From Lachnospiraceae bacterium NE2001 (GTDB lineage Bacteria; Bacillota; Clostridia; Lachnospirales; Lachnospiraceae): 64,000 nucleotides of DNA. The stretch covers positions 1 through 64,000 of the forward strand of contig FOEK01000008.1 in assembly GCA_900110635.1 (NCBI GenBank), read 5' to 3'. Positions 44,036 to 53,102 of the stretch are shown here, one piece after another. The position numbers were made by a program, and so were the translations under genes. The first letter of the stretch is position 1. Each line of letters starts with the position of its first letter. The notes under the pieces were generated by a model. That model had not been told where the DNA came from. It did no database searches and was given only the letters and a program-made list of their open reading frames with translations.

Positions 44036-45097
44036 TCAAACAAATAAACCTTTAAGTTTCTTTTTTATTATAATCATTACACAAATAAAAATATGTATAC
44101 ATTCATTAATAACACTTCTATTAGCACGTCCAAAAACATTATCAAACTCTATACATACATCTCTATACATAGTATACACAGACTTAATCCAATGATTTTT
44201 ATATTTCTTTCTTTCTATTTCAATTAACTCGCTATATTTTTTAAATAATGGTTCATCCTCATGACAAAATATAACGTCATAGTAATTTGAATAAAAATAT
44301 ATAGAATCCTTTATCACATCCTTAGCTAATTTAATACAAACACTTTTATTTGCACCAAATTCCCCAAAAAAAGCAACCCAATCTAAATATTGTTGTTTGC
44401 GAGAGCCCGAAGACCAATAAGGCTCATTCATCCCACCACACCACGCTTTTACATCTAAAACTCCGGTATTATTTCTCTTACTTCTTTGGACGCTAATTTC
44501 ATCCAAAAATGAATAATCACCATAAATAACACAATTTAATGGTAATATGGTTTCACTATATAAAGACCATAAATGAGAAATGTCATCATAATTTTTCCAA
44601 TTATTTCGAGCTATATCTCCTTTTAGAACAACTCCTCCCGCAAAACGAAAATTATTATATATTTTTTTCAGTGTTTCATATTTATTTGCTTCCATTCTTT
44701 TTGATGGTGGAACAACTAATGCATTACCATTTTCATCATTATATATAAATTGAAAAACACTTATTCCATCCGCTTTTTCTAATTGAGATTTTAGTTTTAA
44801 CCAATTTGTATCAACAAAAACATCTTCATCAGATAGTAATAAACAGAACTTTCCACTACCATTTATCAAACTTACAGAAAAATTAATATAACCAATATTC
44901 CGATCATTCCGAAAATATCTAAATCTTGGATCATGAATACTGCGTAACATTTCAGTGGTTTTATCTGTGGAACAATTATCTGTTACAACAACTTCAATCC
45001 AATCATATGGAAACGCTAAACACTCCATCACACATTGATATACAATATCACAACGATTGTATGTAGGAATACATATACTTAAAAGTGGTTTATCCAT
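44036..45097 (-). CDS. Family 2 glycosyltransferase
   Basis: A 353-residue GT-A enzyme: LSICIPTYNRCDIVYQC start, VVVTDNCSTDKT, and a LLLSDEDVFVD acidic (DxD-like) motif around residues 88-98. The last 15 residues are hydrophobic and basic and may attach it to the membrane. It would add a sugar to the lipid-linked repeat unit exported by the adjacent flippase. AGGTGATTAGAT precedes the ATG. Confidence 0.85.
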   Translation of the reverse strand: MDKPLLSICIPTYNRCDIVYQCVMECLAFPYDWIEVVVTDNCSTDKTTEMLRSIHDPRFRYFRNDRNIGYINFSVSLINGSGKFCLLLSDEDVFVDTNWLKLKSQLEKADGISVFQFIYNDENGNALVVPPSKRMEANKYETLKKIYNNFRFAGGVVLKGDIARNNWKNYDDISHLWSLYSETILPLNCVIYGDYSFLDEISVQRSKRNNTGVLDVKAWCGGMNEPYWSSGSRKQQYLDWVAFFGEFGANKSVCIKLAKDVIKDSIYFYSNYYDVIFCHEDEPLFKKYSELIEIERKKYKNHWIKSVYTMYRDVCIEFDNVFGRANRSVINECIHIFICVMIIIKKKLKGLFV

Positions 45098-45099
45098 AT

Positions 45100-46557
45100 C
45101 TAATCACCTGATTTCATAATTAAACTTTTTAGATTCAAAATAATACTATTCACACATGAATCCTTCAATAAAATCAATAAAATAAAATATAATACCCCTC
45201 CCAAAAAAACAGATAATATTATTTCAAGAAGAAGATCATTTAAAACATACTTTATCAAACAAATTAAAGAAGCCATAAAAAAAGCAGCAATTAACTCTTT
45301 TTTTATAGAATTTACTATATAATCAACAACTCTTTCTTTTCTTGTAAATACATAGACAAGTACTAATATAATAATCTCAGTTACTAATGATGATAAAGCC
45401 GCTCCAACAGCTAACATCTTTGGAATCATAAATAGATTTAATAAAACATTTGTTACCGCTCCAACCCAAATTATGAATGTCCCAATTTTCATTTTTCCTT
45501 TAGCAACAATAGACTGTTCTAACAAACAATTACTAACCGCTTTTACAAACAAACAAGCAGACATTATAATCAATATTGGAGTTAGCTTTATAAAATCCTC
45601 ACCAAAAAAAAGTGGCACGAATATATCAGAAATCAAAGCTAATCCAATAAAAGCCGGTAGAGCGAACAATATGGTTATAGAAAGTGAATATTTTAAATAC
45701 TCATGTATCTCTGATTTCTTACCCTTTTCATACAAATATGATAACCTAGGACGCATAGTAAGATTTAATGATGCAAACACCATAAATATCATACATTCTA
45801 TATTTACAGCCTGTTCATAATATCCACTTTGACATCTATCTGGAACCATCCAACCTAACATTATCTTATCACCAACATAAATAATAGAACTCGCAATCGA
45901 CGGAAGAAAATAGAACAGGGATTTTTTTATATGGTAAAAAACTCTAATTTTTCTATACAAACAAAACTTTACCATATTCATCACACGAATAAATATTAAA
46001 ATATTACTCAAAAAAACAGCAGCTGAATTGATGACTATATACCAAATCAAATCATCAGTAGTTTGAATAAATAAAAACACTAAAATAACACTTAGAATTT
46101 TTACACAAAAATAAATTATAGTAACTGATTTAAAATTTTCTAATCCCTGACAAACCCAAGAAAAATCAAACAAATTTGCCAAAAACAAAGGTAACATTAA
46201 TATATAATATAACCTATAGTCGCCACCATTTATAGCCAAAAAGATAAAATATAATACTAGACTTACTCCTATAGTAGTACATCTTGTAATAAAACTCTCA
46301 AAACAAAATTGGTTTAATTCATTCTTGTTATCTCTTTTTTTGGATACTTCAAATTGTGAATAAGTCGATAATCCAAATACCCCCAACATTATAAAACACT
46401 CTACATTAGCATTAACAACACTATAAATACCAACTCTTTTAGCACCCAACACATGACTAACATATGATGCAATTATCATAGGAGCCAAAATCGATATTAC
46501 TTGATATAGTAAATTGTAAATAAAATTCGCTTTAACACTTATCTTTTTATCATTCAA
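45100..46557 (-). CDS. Wzx-type polysaccharide flippase
   Basis: A 485-residue MOP-superfamily protein with about 14 predicted helices, beginning with a basic N-terminus and NLLYQVISILAPMIIASYVS and containing VNANVECFIMLGVFG and KSLFYFLPSIASSIIYVGDKIML-type segments of oligosaccharide flippases. It should move undecaprenyl-linked repeat units across the membrane. No Wzy polymerase is recognised in this window. The start is TTG at 46557, with AAAGGA ten bases upstream; the first good ATG would cut into helix 1. Confidence 0.87.
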   Translation of the reverse strand: MNDKKISVKANFIYNLLYQVISILAPMIIASYVSHVLGAKRVGIYSVVNANVECFIMLGVFGLSTYSQFEVSKKRDNKNELNQFCFESFITRCTTIGVSLVLYFIFLAINGGDYRLYYILMLPLFLANLFDFSWVCQGLENFKSVTIIYFCVKILSVILVFLFIQTTDDLIWYIVINSAAVFLSNILIFIRVMNMVKFCLYRKIRVFYHIKKSLFYFLPSIASSIIYVGDKIMLGWMVPDRCQSGYYEQAVNIECMIFMVFASLNLTMRPRLSYLYEKGKKSEIHEYLKYSLSITILFALPAFIGLALISDIFVPLFFGEDFIKLTPILIIMSACLFVKAVSNCLLEQSIVAKGKMKIGTFIIWVGAVTNVLLNLFMIPKMLAVGAALSSLVTEIIILVLVYVFTRKERVVDYIVNSIKKELIAAFFMASLICLIKYVLNDLLLEIILSVFLGGVLYFILLILLKDSCVNSIILNLKSLIMKSGD

Positions 46558-46602
46558 AGTTTTTTATCCTTTAACCTATATACGAAAAATAAAAGAAAAC
46601 AT

Positions 46603-47676
46603 TTATATCTTTTTCTCATCTAATACAGATATCTTAGAACCGTCTCTATACAATTTTATAAAACAATCAATATGCTTAATTCTATCACCTTTCTTATCTA
46701 GCATTTCATTAGCTAAAACTTTACAAGTAAATATAATATGTGGTTCTTGATCAAAAAGTATTTTGGGTGTAAAAACAGCATTAGAATAATTATTTACGAA
46801 CAATATATTGTTAAAATCATAAAATAAACAAAATATTTCAAACGGAAAGCCTTCCATTTTAAAATAATCATATTCAAAAAAACGTTTTCTTTCTCGTGGA
46901 TGTGGTTTTACTATTGGTCTATATTTTTTCTTTTCTCCATCAAAAATTTTTTTTACAATATTATTATAATCAGCTGAACCTTTCTGAGTGAACTCTTCAT
47001 TTCTTACAGTATCAAATATGATTGCATTATATCCTTCAATATCTTCAATAAAGTACGAAAAAACCTTTTTTAACGTCTGTATAATTTTTTGATCTATTTT
47101 TTTTATTTCCAATATTTTTCTCTTACTATTAGGATTTAACAATTTATACAACTCGGGCGAATACAAATATATATCTGAATCAAAAATATGAGTATTATTT
47201 CCAACAAGTGTTTTTCTAAACAAATAATCCAACTTTGTTAAATCATAATGATCATCATGATATGAACCCAATCCATCTTCATAATAATGAGTACAAATAT
47301 TGGGAAAATATTTTTTTATGTAACAATAGTTATATCTATCAATGATATCAATGTTTTGATCATTCGCAAAATAAACATCTGTATACTCTTTGATATTATA
47401 TAATACCTTTGATATCATCCTATTAATATTTAAATAACCCCAAAAAGCAAAAAAATATCTACTTATTAGTTTTTTCGGCATTCCATACTCTTTTTCCTTA
47501 TTAATAACTCTAATATTCGTAAATATATTTGCATCTTTTATATTTTTCTGTAACATATCAATATTAGGAAAAGAATCGTAGAGAATAATATCTGCATCAA
47601 TATTCAATTGATATTTCAAAACAATACTGGAAATAACATGATATGGCGTACCACAGATAAATAATCCTTTTTTCAT
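46603..47676 (-). CDS. GT52-like sialyl/legionaminyl-transferase
   Basis: A 357-residue protein that begins KKGLFICGTPYHVIS, like the GT52 lipooligosaccharide sialyltransferases. The two bacterial sialyltransferase motifs are visible: an acidic-acidic-Gly motif in YYEDGLGSY (EDG at 133-135) and the His-Pro motif in VKPHPRE (HP at 259-260), followed by VNNYSNAVFTP. With a CMP-nonulosonate pathway in the same operon, it is the likely transferase for that sugar. The specificity is inferred. It starts two bases after the ACP stop. Confidence 0.75.
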   Translation of the reverse strand: MKKGLFICGTPYHVISSIVLKYQLNIDADIILYDSFPNIDMLQKNIKDANIFTNIRVINKEKEYGMPKKLISRYFFAFWGYLNINRMISKVLYNIKEYTDVYFANDQNIDIIDRYNYCYIKKYFPNICTHYYEDGLGSYHDDHYDLTKLDYLFRKTLVGNNTHIFDSDIYLYSPELYKLLNPNSKRKILEIKKIDQKIIQTLKKVFSYFIEDIEGYNAIIFDTVRNEEFTQKGSADYNNIVKKIFDGEKKKYRPIVKPHPRERKRFFEYDYFKMEGFPFEIFCLFYDFNNILFVNNYSNAVFTPKILFDQEPHIIFTCKVLANEMLDKKGDRIKHIDCFIKLYRDGSKISVLDEKKI

Positions 47677-47678
47677 AA

Positions 47679-47918
47679 TTATATCTCTACAGCATATTTC
47701 TTCAGAATCTCAATCCCCTTCTCATAGGAACTAAAATCTATGATATCATCTGTATCCATCATGATATCGAAAGCATCCTCAAGGCATGCTATAAGACCCA
47801 TATGACCAACAGAATCCCATTCAGGAATCCCCTGATACTCAAGTCCTTCCTTTACGATATCTGCGTCTATTTCAAGACCTTCTACAAATGCATTAATATA
47901 TTTTTCTAGATTTGTCAT
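47679..47918 (-). CDS. Acyl carrier protein, second copy
   Basis: A 79-residue carrier protein with the phosphopantetheine serine S36 in PEWDSVGHM and a DDIIDF segment. It is distinct from the ACP at 23639-23890. TGAGGAATAGTT precedes the ATG. It lies between an HpcH-type aldolase and the sialyltransferase and is the nearest carrier to the split LuxE/LuxC, so it may hold the acyl group that those enzymes process. The 85-base gap upstream contains an imperfect stem-loop (GTATC/GATAC) of unclear role. Confidence 0.87.
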   Translation of the reverse strand: MTNLEKYINAFVEGLEIDADIVKEGLEYQGIPEWDSVGHMGLIACLEDAFDIMMDTDDIIDFSSYEKGIEILKKYAVEI

Positions 47919-48003
47919 AACTATTCCTCACTCTCATTTTAATTGTTATATTTGATATAAAAGTATCATTACACGATACATATCATTTAAAAAATCTTTG
48001 TTC

Positions 48004-48798
48004 TTATAATGTAATATCTGAACCAGCAATCTCAAGTCTCTCAGCCATCATCTTAAGACGGGCCTGATCTTCCTTTGCCATTCTGTCATAATATTCACAT
48101 TTATTCTTCAGATACAGTGTCTCGAACTCCATAGCCTTAAGGATTCCATCCTTCAGCTTCTCTTCGTTATCTGAACCATGGAATACAACCTTACGGGTTT
48201 CGAATCTATCATTTGTTGGATACATATTCTTGATGAAAGGAATCGCATCAAATGATATACCACCACCGAAGTTTACCATGTAACCAGCTTCTTTTGCTCT
48301 CTTAGCTATGTCCTGAGTAACGCCGAACATCTGGTCACTATTTATCTCTGCTCTTGTAAGTCCCATTGATGCTGAAAGATCAACACGACCTATAGATACT
48401 GTAGAGAGGAAGTCCTTTCCCTCTTCAAATATATCGTCAAGATTCTCATGACATGTCTTGGTCTCAGCATTTATGATCCACTCAATATCTTTCCAATTAT
48501 CGCCGTAGACCTTCTTAGCAGCATTCTTGAACTTACTCATAGCAAATGGTGACTCAATCATTGGAGCCATAATTCCTGAAGCTCCAAGGAGCTTACATTG
48601 ATCTATATCACGAACAGCCTCGCAGCCACCTATCTTTATATATAGCTTCATATCTGCTCTGAAGATAATCTCATTTAACATTACAAGTTCATCAGTACGA
48701 CTTCCTTCAGCCTCGAACTCAGCTTTGATTGCTATAACATCATGTTCATCCTTAAGATATCTAAGGATATCAAGCATTCTCTTTTCTGTATTATTCAT
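48004..48798 (-). CDS. HpcH/HpaI aldolase / citrate-lyase-beta family protein
   Basis: A 264-residue TIM-barrel protein with AIKAEFEAEGSRTDELV, the DIDQCKLLGASGIMAPMIESPFA metal-binding core (two acidic ligands), INAETKTC and GRVDLSASMG. Relatives cleave or form beta-hydroxy acids from pyruvate or acetyl units and an aldehyde. Beside an aldehyde-forming LuxE/LuxC pair, an aldol reaction with the aldehyde is conceivable, but this is inference. A GAGAGGAACGTT site precedes the ATG. Base composition shifts toward higher GC from here. Confidence 0.8.
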   Translation of the reverse strand: MNNTEKRMLDILRYLKDEHDVIAIKAEFEAEGSRTDELVMLNEIIFRADMKLYIKIGGCEAVRDIDQCKLLGASGIMAPMIESPFAMSKFKNAAKKVYGDNWKDIEWIINAETKTCHENLDDIFEEGKDFLSTVSIGRVDLSASMGLTRAEINSDQMFGVTQDIAKRAKEAGYMVNFGGGISFDAIPFIKNMYPTNDRFETRKVVFHGSDNEEKLKDGILKAMEFETLYLKNKCEYYDRMAKEDQARLKMMAERLEIAGSDITL

Positions 48799-48822
48799 AA
48801 CGTTCCTCTCATAATTGAATTA

Positions 48823-49545
48823 TTATTTTTCTATATATCTCGTAAATACATGTTTTACCCCTACAGGTAAATATCCATTAATTATTAGATTTCTAAACTG
48901 CCTAATGTTGTTAGATGATACTGATGTTCTAATTCTTTTTCCACCTAATCCTCTAACATATTCCATCTCTTTAAGAACAGTACCAAGGCCCGTTTTATTA
49001 TACTTTTCGTATCCTCCGCCAAGGATAGAATTGTAAAGCTTATCATCAACCGACTTTATTATAAAAAAACCAGCTGACTCGCCTTTATATTTTTCTACAA
49101 CAGGAATTGCACCTTCAGAAACAAGGTCCTTTATCCAATTTATATATCTCTTCGCTGCAATTTCTTTAGAAAAGTGTTTATCCATCGATATTCTATCCGT
49201 ATAGAACATACCTCTTCCAATTTCCTCGTACAATTCATTTAAATCATTATCATCCATCCTTCTGCATATTAAAGAATCATACATTCTTTGCATTACGCTA
49301 CTTCGATTAATCTCATGAAGATCATGTTCTAGTTCAATTTGATCTTCTATATATACAAACCCTTTTTCTTGAAGAAGACTTACTATCTCATTACGCAGTC
49401 CCGAAACTTTTGCGACAGCATAAATAGCTTTGCTTTCAGATATCTCTTTATCTATCAAAGACAGTTCATCCATATCATCTATAATCAATTCTTCCGATGA
49501 TACACCAAGATTTCTTTCTTCCCAATAGGTATTAATCTTCTTCAT
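48823..49545 (-). CDS. WecD-like sugar N-acetyltransferase (GNAT)
   Basis: A 240-residue protein. Its N-terminal half resembles WecD/RffC (WEERNLGVSSEELII, then AIYAVAK and LLQEKGFVYIEDQIELEH), and its C-terminal GNAT half has TGLGTVLKEMEYVRGLGGKR, TSVSSNNIRQFRNLIINGY. WecD acetylates dTDP-4-amino-4,6-dideoxygalactose, and a WecE-like aminotransferase lies in the same operon (58266-59408). The acyl group could differ from acetyl. Its ATG directly follows the TAA of the upstream glycosyltransferase. Confidence 0.75.
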   Translation of the reverse strand: MKKINTYWEERNLGVSSEELIIDDMDELSLIDKEISESKAIYAVAKVSGLRNEIVSLLQEKGFVYIEDQIELEHDLHEINRSSVMQRMYDSLICRRMDDNDLNELYEEIGRGMFYTDRISMDKHFSKEIAAKRYINWIKDLVSEGAIPVVEKYKGESAGFFIIKSVDDKLYNSILGGGYEKYNKTGLGTVLKEMEYVRGLGGKRIRTSVSSNNIRQFRNLIINGYLPVGVKHVFTRYIEK

Positions 49546-50490
49546 TTAAATATCTTCCTTATAATTTGTTATTTCCTTAATAACATATTGTGGTGAATTA
49601 TTGATACATATATAGATGCGACCAATATATTCGCCTATAAGACCTAACATAACCATAATTATTCCACCAACTATAAGTATAACCGAAATAGTTGAACTCC
49701 ATCCAGCTTCCATATTAGGCGAAATAAATAGTTTTCGAATTATTGTTATTATCGCATAAAGAAATCCCACAAATGCGAATAAAAAACCTGTGTATGAACC
49801 AATACGAAGAGGCTTTACTGAAAATGCGGTAAATCCATTCATCCACAAGGATATTAATCCCTTAAGCGAATAACCCGACTGTCCTTCTATCCTATCTCTT
49901 TGTTTTATCTCAACAAATCCCAGATTTCTTGTAGTTCTAAGGACTAATCCTGCCATATATGGATAAGCATTTTTATACTTTGTTATCTCATCTATAACAA
50001 ACTTTCTAGCAATAAAGTAGCTACTACCACTTCTCTTATCACCTTTTATATCAAACATATAGTCTGACATAGCCTTAGCAAATCTTGATCCCAATCTTCT
50101 AAAGAGTTTCTGATGAACCTCCGGATATGAAGCATAAACCAAATCATATCCCTTATTGATTTCATCAACAAGCTTGTATAAATCCTCTGCAGGAGTCTGT
50201 CCATCATCATCAAGTGAGATAACCAAGTCTCCTGTACAATGATTGTATCCTGCTAACAAAGCTGAATGTTGGCCAAAATTCTTAGCAAGATTTATTCCTA
50301 TCACTTTATTATCCTTACCTGATAACTTCTTTATAACACTCCATACATCATCAGGCGAAGAATCATTCACGAGAATAATCTCATAATCATAGCCATCTCT
50401 TAGTAAAACAGTGTTCCTGATTTCGTTAACCACTTTTTCAATTGTATTCTGTGATCTATAACAAGGTATCACAAATGAAATTTTAGTCAT
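49546..50490 (-). CDS. Membrane GT2 glycosyltransferase (ArnC/DPM1-like)
   Basis: A 314-residue enzyme: GT-A domain with VIPCYRSQNTIEKVV, VNDSSPDDVW, AKNFGQHSALLAGY, and SLDDDGQTPAED, followed by two transmembrane helices near the C-terminus (about 232-255 and 268-292). This is the architecture of transferases that load a sugar onto undecaprenyl phosphate. The probable donor is the dTDP-amino sugar made by the WecE/WecD-like enzymes. TAGGTAATGGATT precedes the ATG. Confidence 0.87.
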   Translation of the reverse strand: MTKISFVIPCYRSQNTIEKVVNEIRNTVLLRDGYDYEIILVNDSSPDDVWSVIKKLSGKDNKVIGINLAKNFGQHSALLAGYNHCTGDLVISLDDDGQTPAEDLYKLVDEINKGYDLVYASYPEVHQKLFRRLGSRFAKAMSDYMFDIKGDKRSGSSYFIARKFVIDEITKYKNAYPYMAGLVLRTTRNLGFVEIKQRDRIEGQSGYSLKGLISLWMNGFTAFSVKPLRIGSYTGFLFAFVGFLYAIITIIRKLFISPNMEAGWSSTISVILIVGGIIMVMLGLIGEYIGRIYICINNSPQYVIKEITNYKEDI

Positions 50491-50500
50491 AATCCATTAC

Positions 50501-52309
50501 CTACATTGGTTTTCCTGAACTAGTTTCTAACGGTTCTACAATCATTTCACTAAAGAATAAATCCCTATCAATATAAGGAGCCTGATCCTCTATAGGTCTA
50601 AATCCAAACTTTCTCTTACCATACATTACAAGACCATTGTGAAGATCACACTGATAAGGATCACACATCACCTCACAGATAACGGGGTTATCTGTCGAAA
50701 ATAATTCTTCTATCTTATCAGTTAAAGTATCATAATTATTTATTCTTATATATTGTATTCCAAATGCATCCGCTATTTTCTTATATTCAGGAAGTGTCAA
50801 TCCATTAGACTCATCAGAGCTTATAGTTTTTCCTCTAAAATATTGGGTTTGACCATGTCGAATACTTGAATATCCATTGTTATTTATGATAACAACTTTT
50901 ACATTAAAGTTTTCTCGTGATATCGTTTGAAGTTCTTGAATATTCATCATAATAGATCCATCACCATTGTATGAAACAACAGGTGCATTTGTCTGAACTG
51001 CAAGTCCTGCTGAAGCCGCCAGCGAATATCCCATCTCACCTTGAGCATATGATGTAATAATTCTCTGATTGCTGTGATTATGTGTGCTAGCATCAACTGT
51101 AGAACCCGTAAGTCCTGCATCACATGTATACACAGTTCCATCAGGCGCCATTTCTGATATCTTCTGATATACCAACTTCATATCCAACATGTTATCATCT
51201 GATGAGACATTATCATTTCGATACTCAAATATATCTTTCCAGTGATGGCATTTTTCAATCCACTCACTATATGTGCTTTCGTAATTTTTTTCATTAAGTT
51301 TCGATAGAACCGACGATACATCAGCAAATATATATCTATCTGCCTTTACTCCTTTTTTCGAATGTTCAACTTTATCGATATCAACAACAATCTTTTTTGC
51401 ATCTCTAGCAAACTCATCAGGATTACCCGTAGTTTCGATATATAGTCTGCTACCTAAGGAAAGCACTAAATCACTATTTTGTATTGCAAAGTTCCCATAT
51501 CTTGAAGCCCCTACATTACCGACTATCCCCATATTATTCTCATCATAATAATCCATAATATCATTGGAATATCTTGTGAATACAACTGGTACATGACTTT
51601 TTCTAGAAAACTCAATTAACTTGTCACAAGAATGAGATGTTCTAATTCCATGTCCCGCTAAAATAATTGGGCGTTTGGATTCTCTTAGCTCATTAAATAT
51701 ATATTCTATATCATCGTCTGTCGGAACTAATAATTCCTCCTCAACTTCATATCTTTCTAGCGCCTCTTCATTTATCATAGAGTTCTGAATATCCATCGGA
51801 ATATCAACCCATACAGGGCCTGGTCTTCCATGTTTTGCAAGATATATAGCTTTATCAAGATAATATCCGATTTTATCAGGAGCATCTACAGTAACTATAT
51901 ATTTTGTAATAGAGGAAGCAAGAGTCTCTATATCCGCTTCTTGCACACTCATTTGTCTTAAGGGAAGTCCTGATGCCTTTATAGTATTAGCATAATCCTG
52001 CTGACCAGATATAACTATCATTGGTATACTATCCTGCCATGCATGAAGAACACCTGTCATAGCATTTGTTCCACCACATCCTGTCGTAACCAGACAAGCC
52101 CCAAAGTTATCATTATATAAAGAATACGAAAGAGCCGCATATGCCGCAGCCTGTTCATGATGAACTGGTACTCCTCTTATTTCACCTTTTTCTTGGCTTC
52201 TTCTAATTGCATCTGTAAGATAAAAACACTGCCTTCCAACAACATAGAATAAGTCCTTTGCACCAGCATCGTATACTCTTTTAATCACATAATCCGCAAC
52301 TCTTATCAT
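50501..52309 (-). CDS. ThDP-dependent enzyme, acetolactate-synthase-like
   Basis: A 602-residue three-domain ThDP enzyme. The catalytic glutamate E52 is in VHHEQAAAYAA, the central domain has a Rossmann-like NAD/FAD-type fold, and the C-terminal ThDP motif is YNGDGSIMMNIQEL to INNNGYSSIRHGQ. Relatives decarboxylate a 2-keto acid and add the two-carbon unit to an aldehyde or ketone; YerE of Yersinia does so on a keto sugar. It is not an obvious biosynthetic IlvB, given its place in the glycan operon. Acceptor unknown. Weak site GGGGGATTAATATAAATCA upstream. Confidence 0.82.
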   Translation of the reverse strand: MIRVADYVIKRVYDAGAKDLFYVVGRQCFYLTDAIRRSQEKGEIRGVPVHHEQAAAYAALSYSLYNDNFGACLVTTGCGGTNAMTGVLHAWQDSIPMIVISGQQDYANTIKASGLPLRQMSVQEADIETLASSITKYIVTVDAPDKIGYYLDKAIYLAKHGRPGPVWVDIPMDIQNSMINEEALERYEVEEELLVPTDDDIEYIFNELRESKRPIILAGHGIRTSHSCDKLIEFSRKSHVPVVFTRYSNDIMDYYDENNMGIVGNVGASRYGNFAIQNSDLVLSLGSRLYIETTGNPDEFARDAKKIVVDIDKVEHSKKGVKADRYIFADVSSVLSKLNEKNYESTYSEWIEKCHHWKDIFEYRNDNVSSDDNMLDMKLVYQKISEMAPDGTVYTCDAGLTGSTVDASTHNHSNQRIITSYAQGEMGYSLAASAGLAVQTNAPVVSYNGDGSIMMNIQELQTISRENFNVKVVIINNNGYSSIRHGQTQYFRGKTISSDESNGLTLPEYKKIADAFGIQYIRINNYDTLTDKIEELFSTDNPVICEVMCDPYQCDLHNGLVMYGKRKFGFRPIEDQAPYIDRDLFFSEMIVEPLETSSGKPM

Positions 52310-52313
52310 TGAT

Positions 52314-53057
52314 TTATATTAATCCCCCATCAACCCTAATTATCTGTGATGTTATAAATGAAGACATTTCAGAAGCTAAAAAAGCAACAGTGTTAGCAAC
52401 CTCTTCAGGTTTAGCTTTTCTTTTCATAATACATCTATACATCACCAACTTCTCATCATCTTCTGTCATGGTATCTGCAAGCCCTGTATCTGTAAGTCCT
52501 GGCGCAACAGCATTTACTCTAATACCCATTGGGCCTAGTTCTAGAGCAAGACGCTTCATCTCTCCAATTATTGCAGACTTACTAGCTACGTACTCAACAT
52601 TCGACCATGCATCATCTATTGCAGTAGACGATATAAAGACTATGCTACCACTTTTCTTTCGAATCATATATCTAGAAATGATCTGCGTAAAAAGAAAAGA
52701 TGAGAAGAAATTAATCTGAAATATATCCCTCATAGAATCCATCGGAGTCATTGTTGACATTCTAACAGGAAGACCCAATCCTATATTATTTACTAATATA
52801 TCTATCGGTATCTTCTTAGAAATAATCTCCTTACCTGCTTTTTTAACCTCATCATCTGAGGAAAAATCAGCATATATAGGATATATATTCACATTATTTT
52901 CTTCTCTTATTCTTTCTACTTCTTTAAGAAACTCGTCTGTTTCTTTTCTAACTACCGCAAATACATCCGCTCCGTTCTTCGCGAAGTTTTCAAGTATCGC
53001 TTTACCTATACCCCTGTTGCAGCCTGTGACAACTGCAGTCTTACCTTCTAGTAACAT
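52314..53057 (-). CDS. Short-chain dehydrogenase/reductase
   Basis: A 247-residue classical SDR: TGCNRGIGKA (11-20), NNIGLG in place of NNAG, SSTAID, catalytic YVASK, and PGLTDTG. Probably NADP(H)-dependent keto-reductase. It resembles FabG-like enzymes, which would suit a substrate bound to the operon's ACP. It follows luxC, 45 bases downstream. GGAGTTTATATA precedes the ATG. Confidence 0.85.
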   Translation of the reverse strand: MLLEGKTAVVTGCNRGIGKAILENFAKNGADVFAVVRKETDEFLKEVERIREENNVNIYPIYADFSSDDEVKKAGKEIISKKIPIDILVNNIGLGLPVRMSTMTPMDSMRDIFQINFFSSFLFTQIISRYMIRKKSGSIVFISSTAIDDAWSNVEYVASKSAIIGEMKRLALELGPMGIRVNAVAPGLTDTGLADTMTEDDEKLVMYRCIMKRKAKPEEVANTVAFLASEMSSFITSQIIRVDGGLI

Positions 53058-53102
53058 TATATAAACTCCAATTATATATTTATATCGTTTTTCTAAGGTA
53101 TA

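Noticed and set aside
47919-48003. Stem-loop in the 85-base gap as a riboswitch or terminator
   Set aside because: The stems are short and interrupted, there is no T-tract and no known aptamer pattern.
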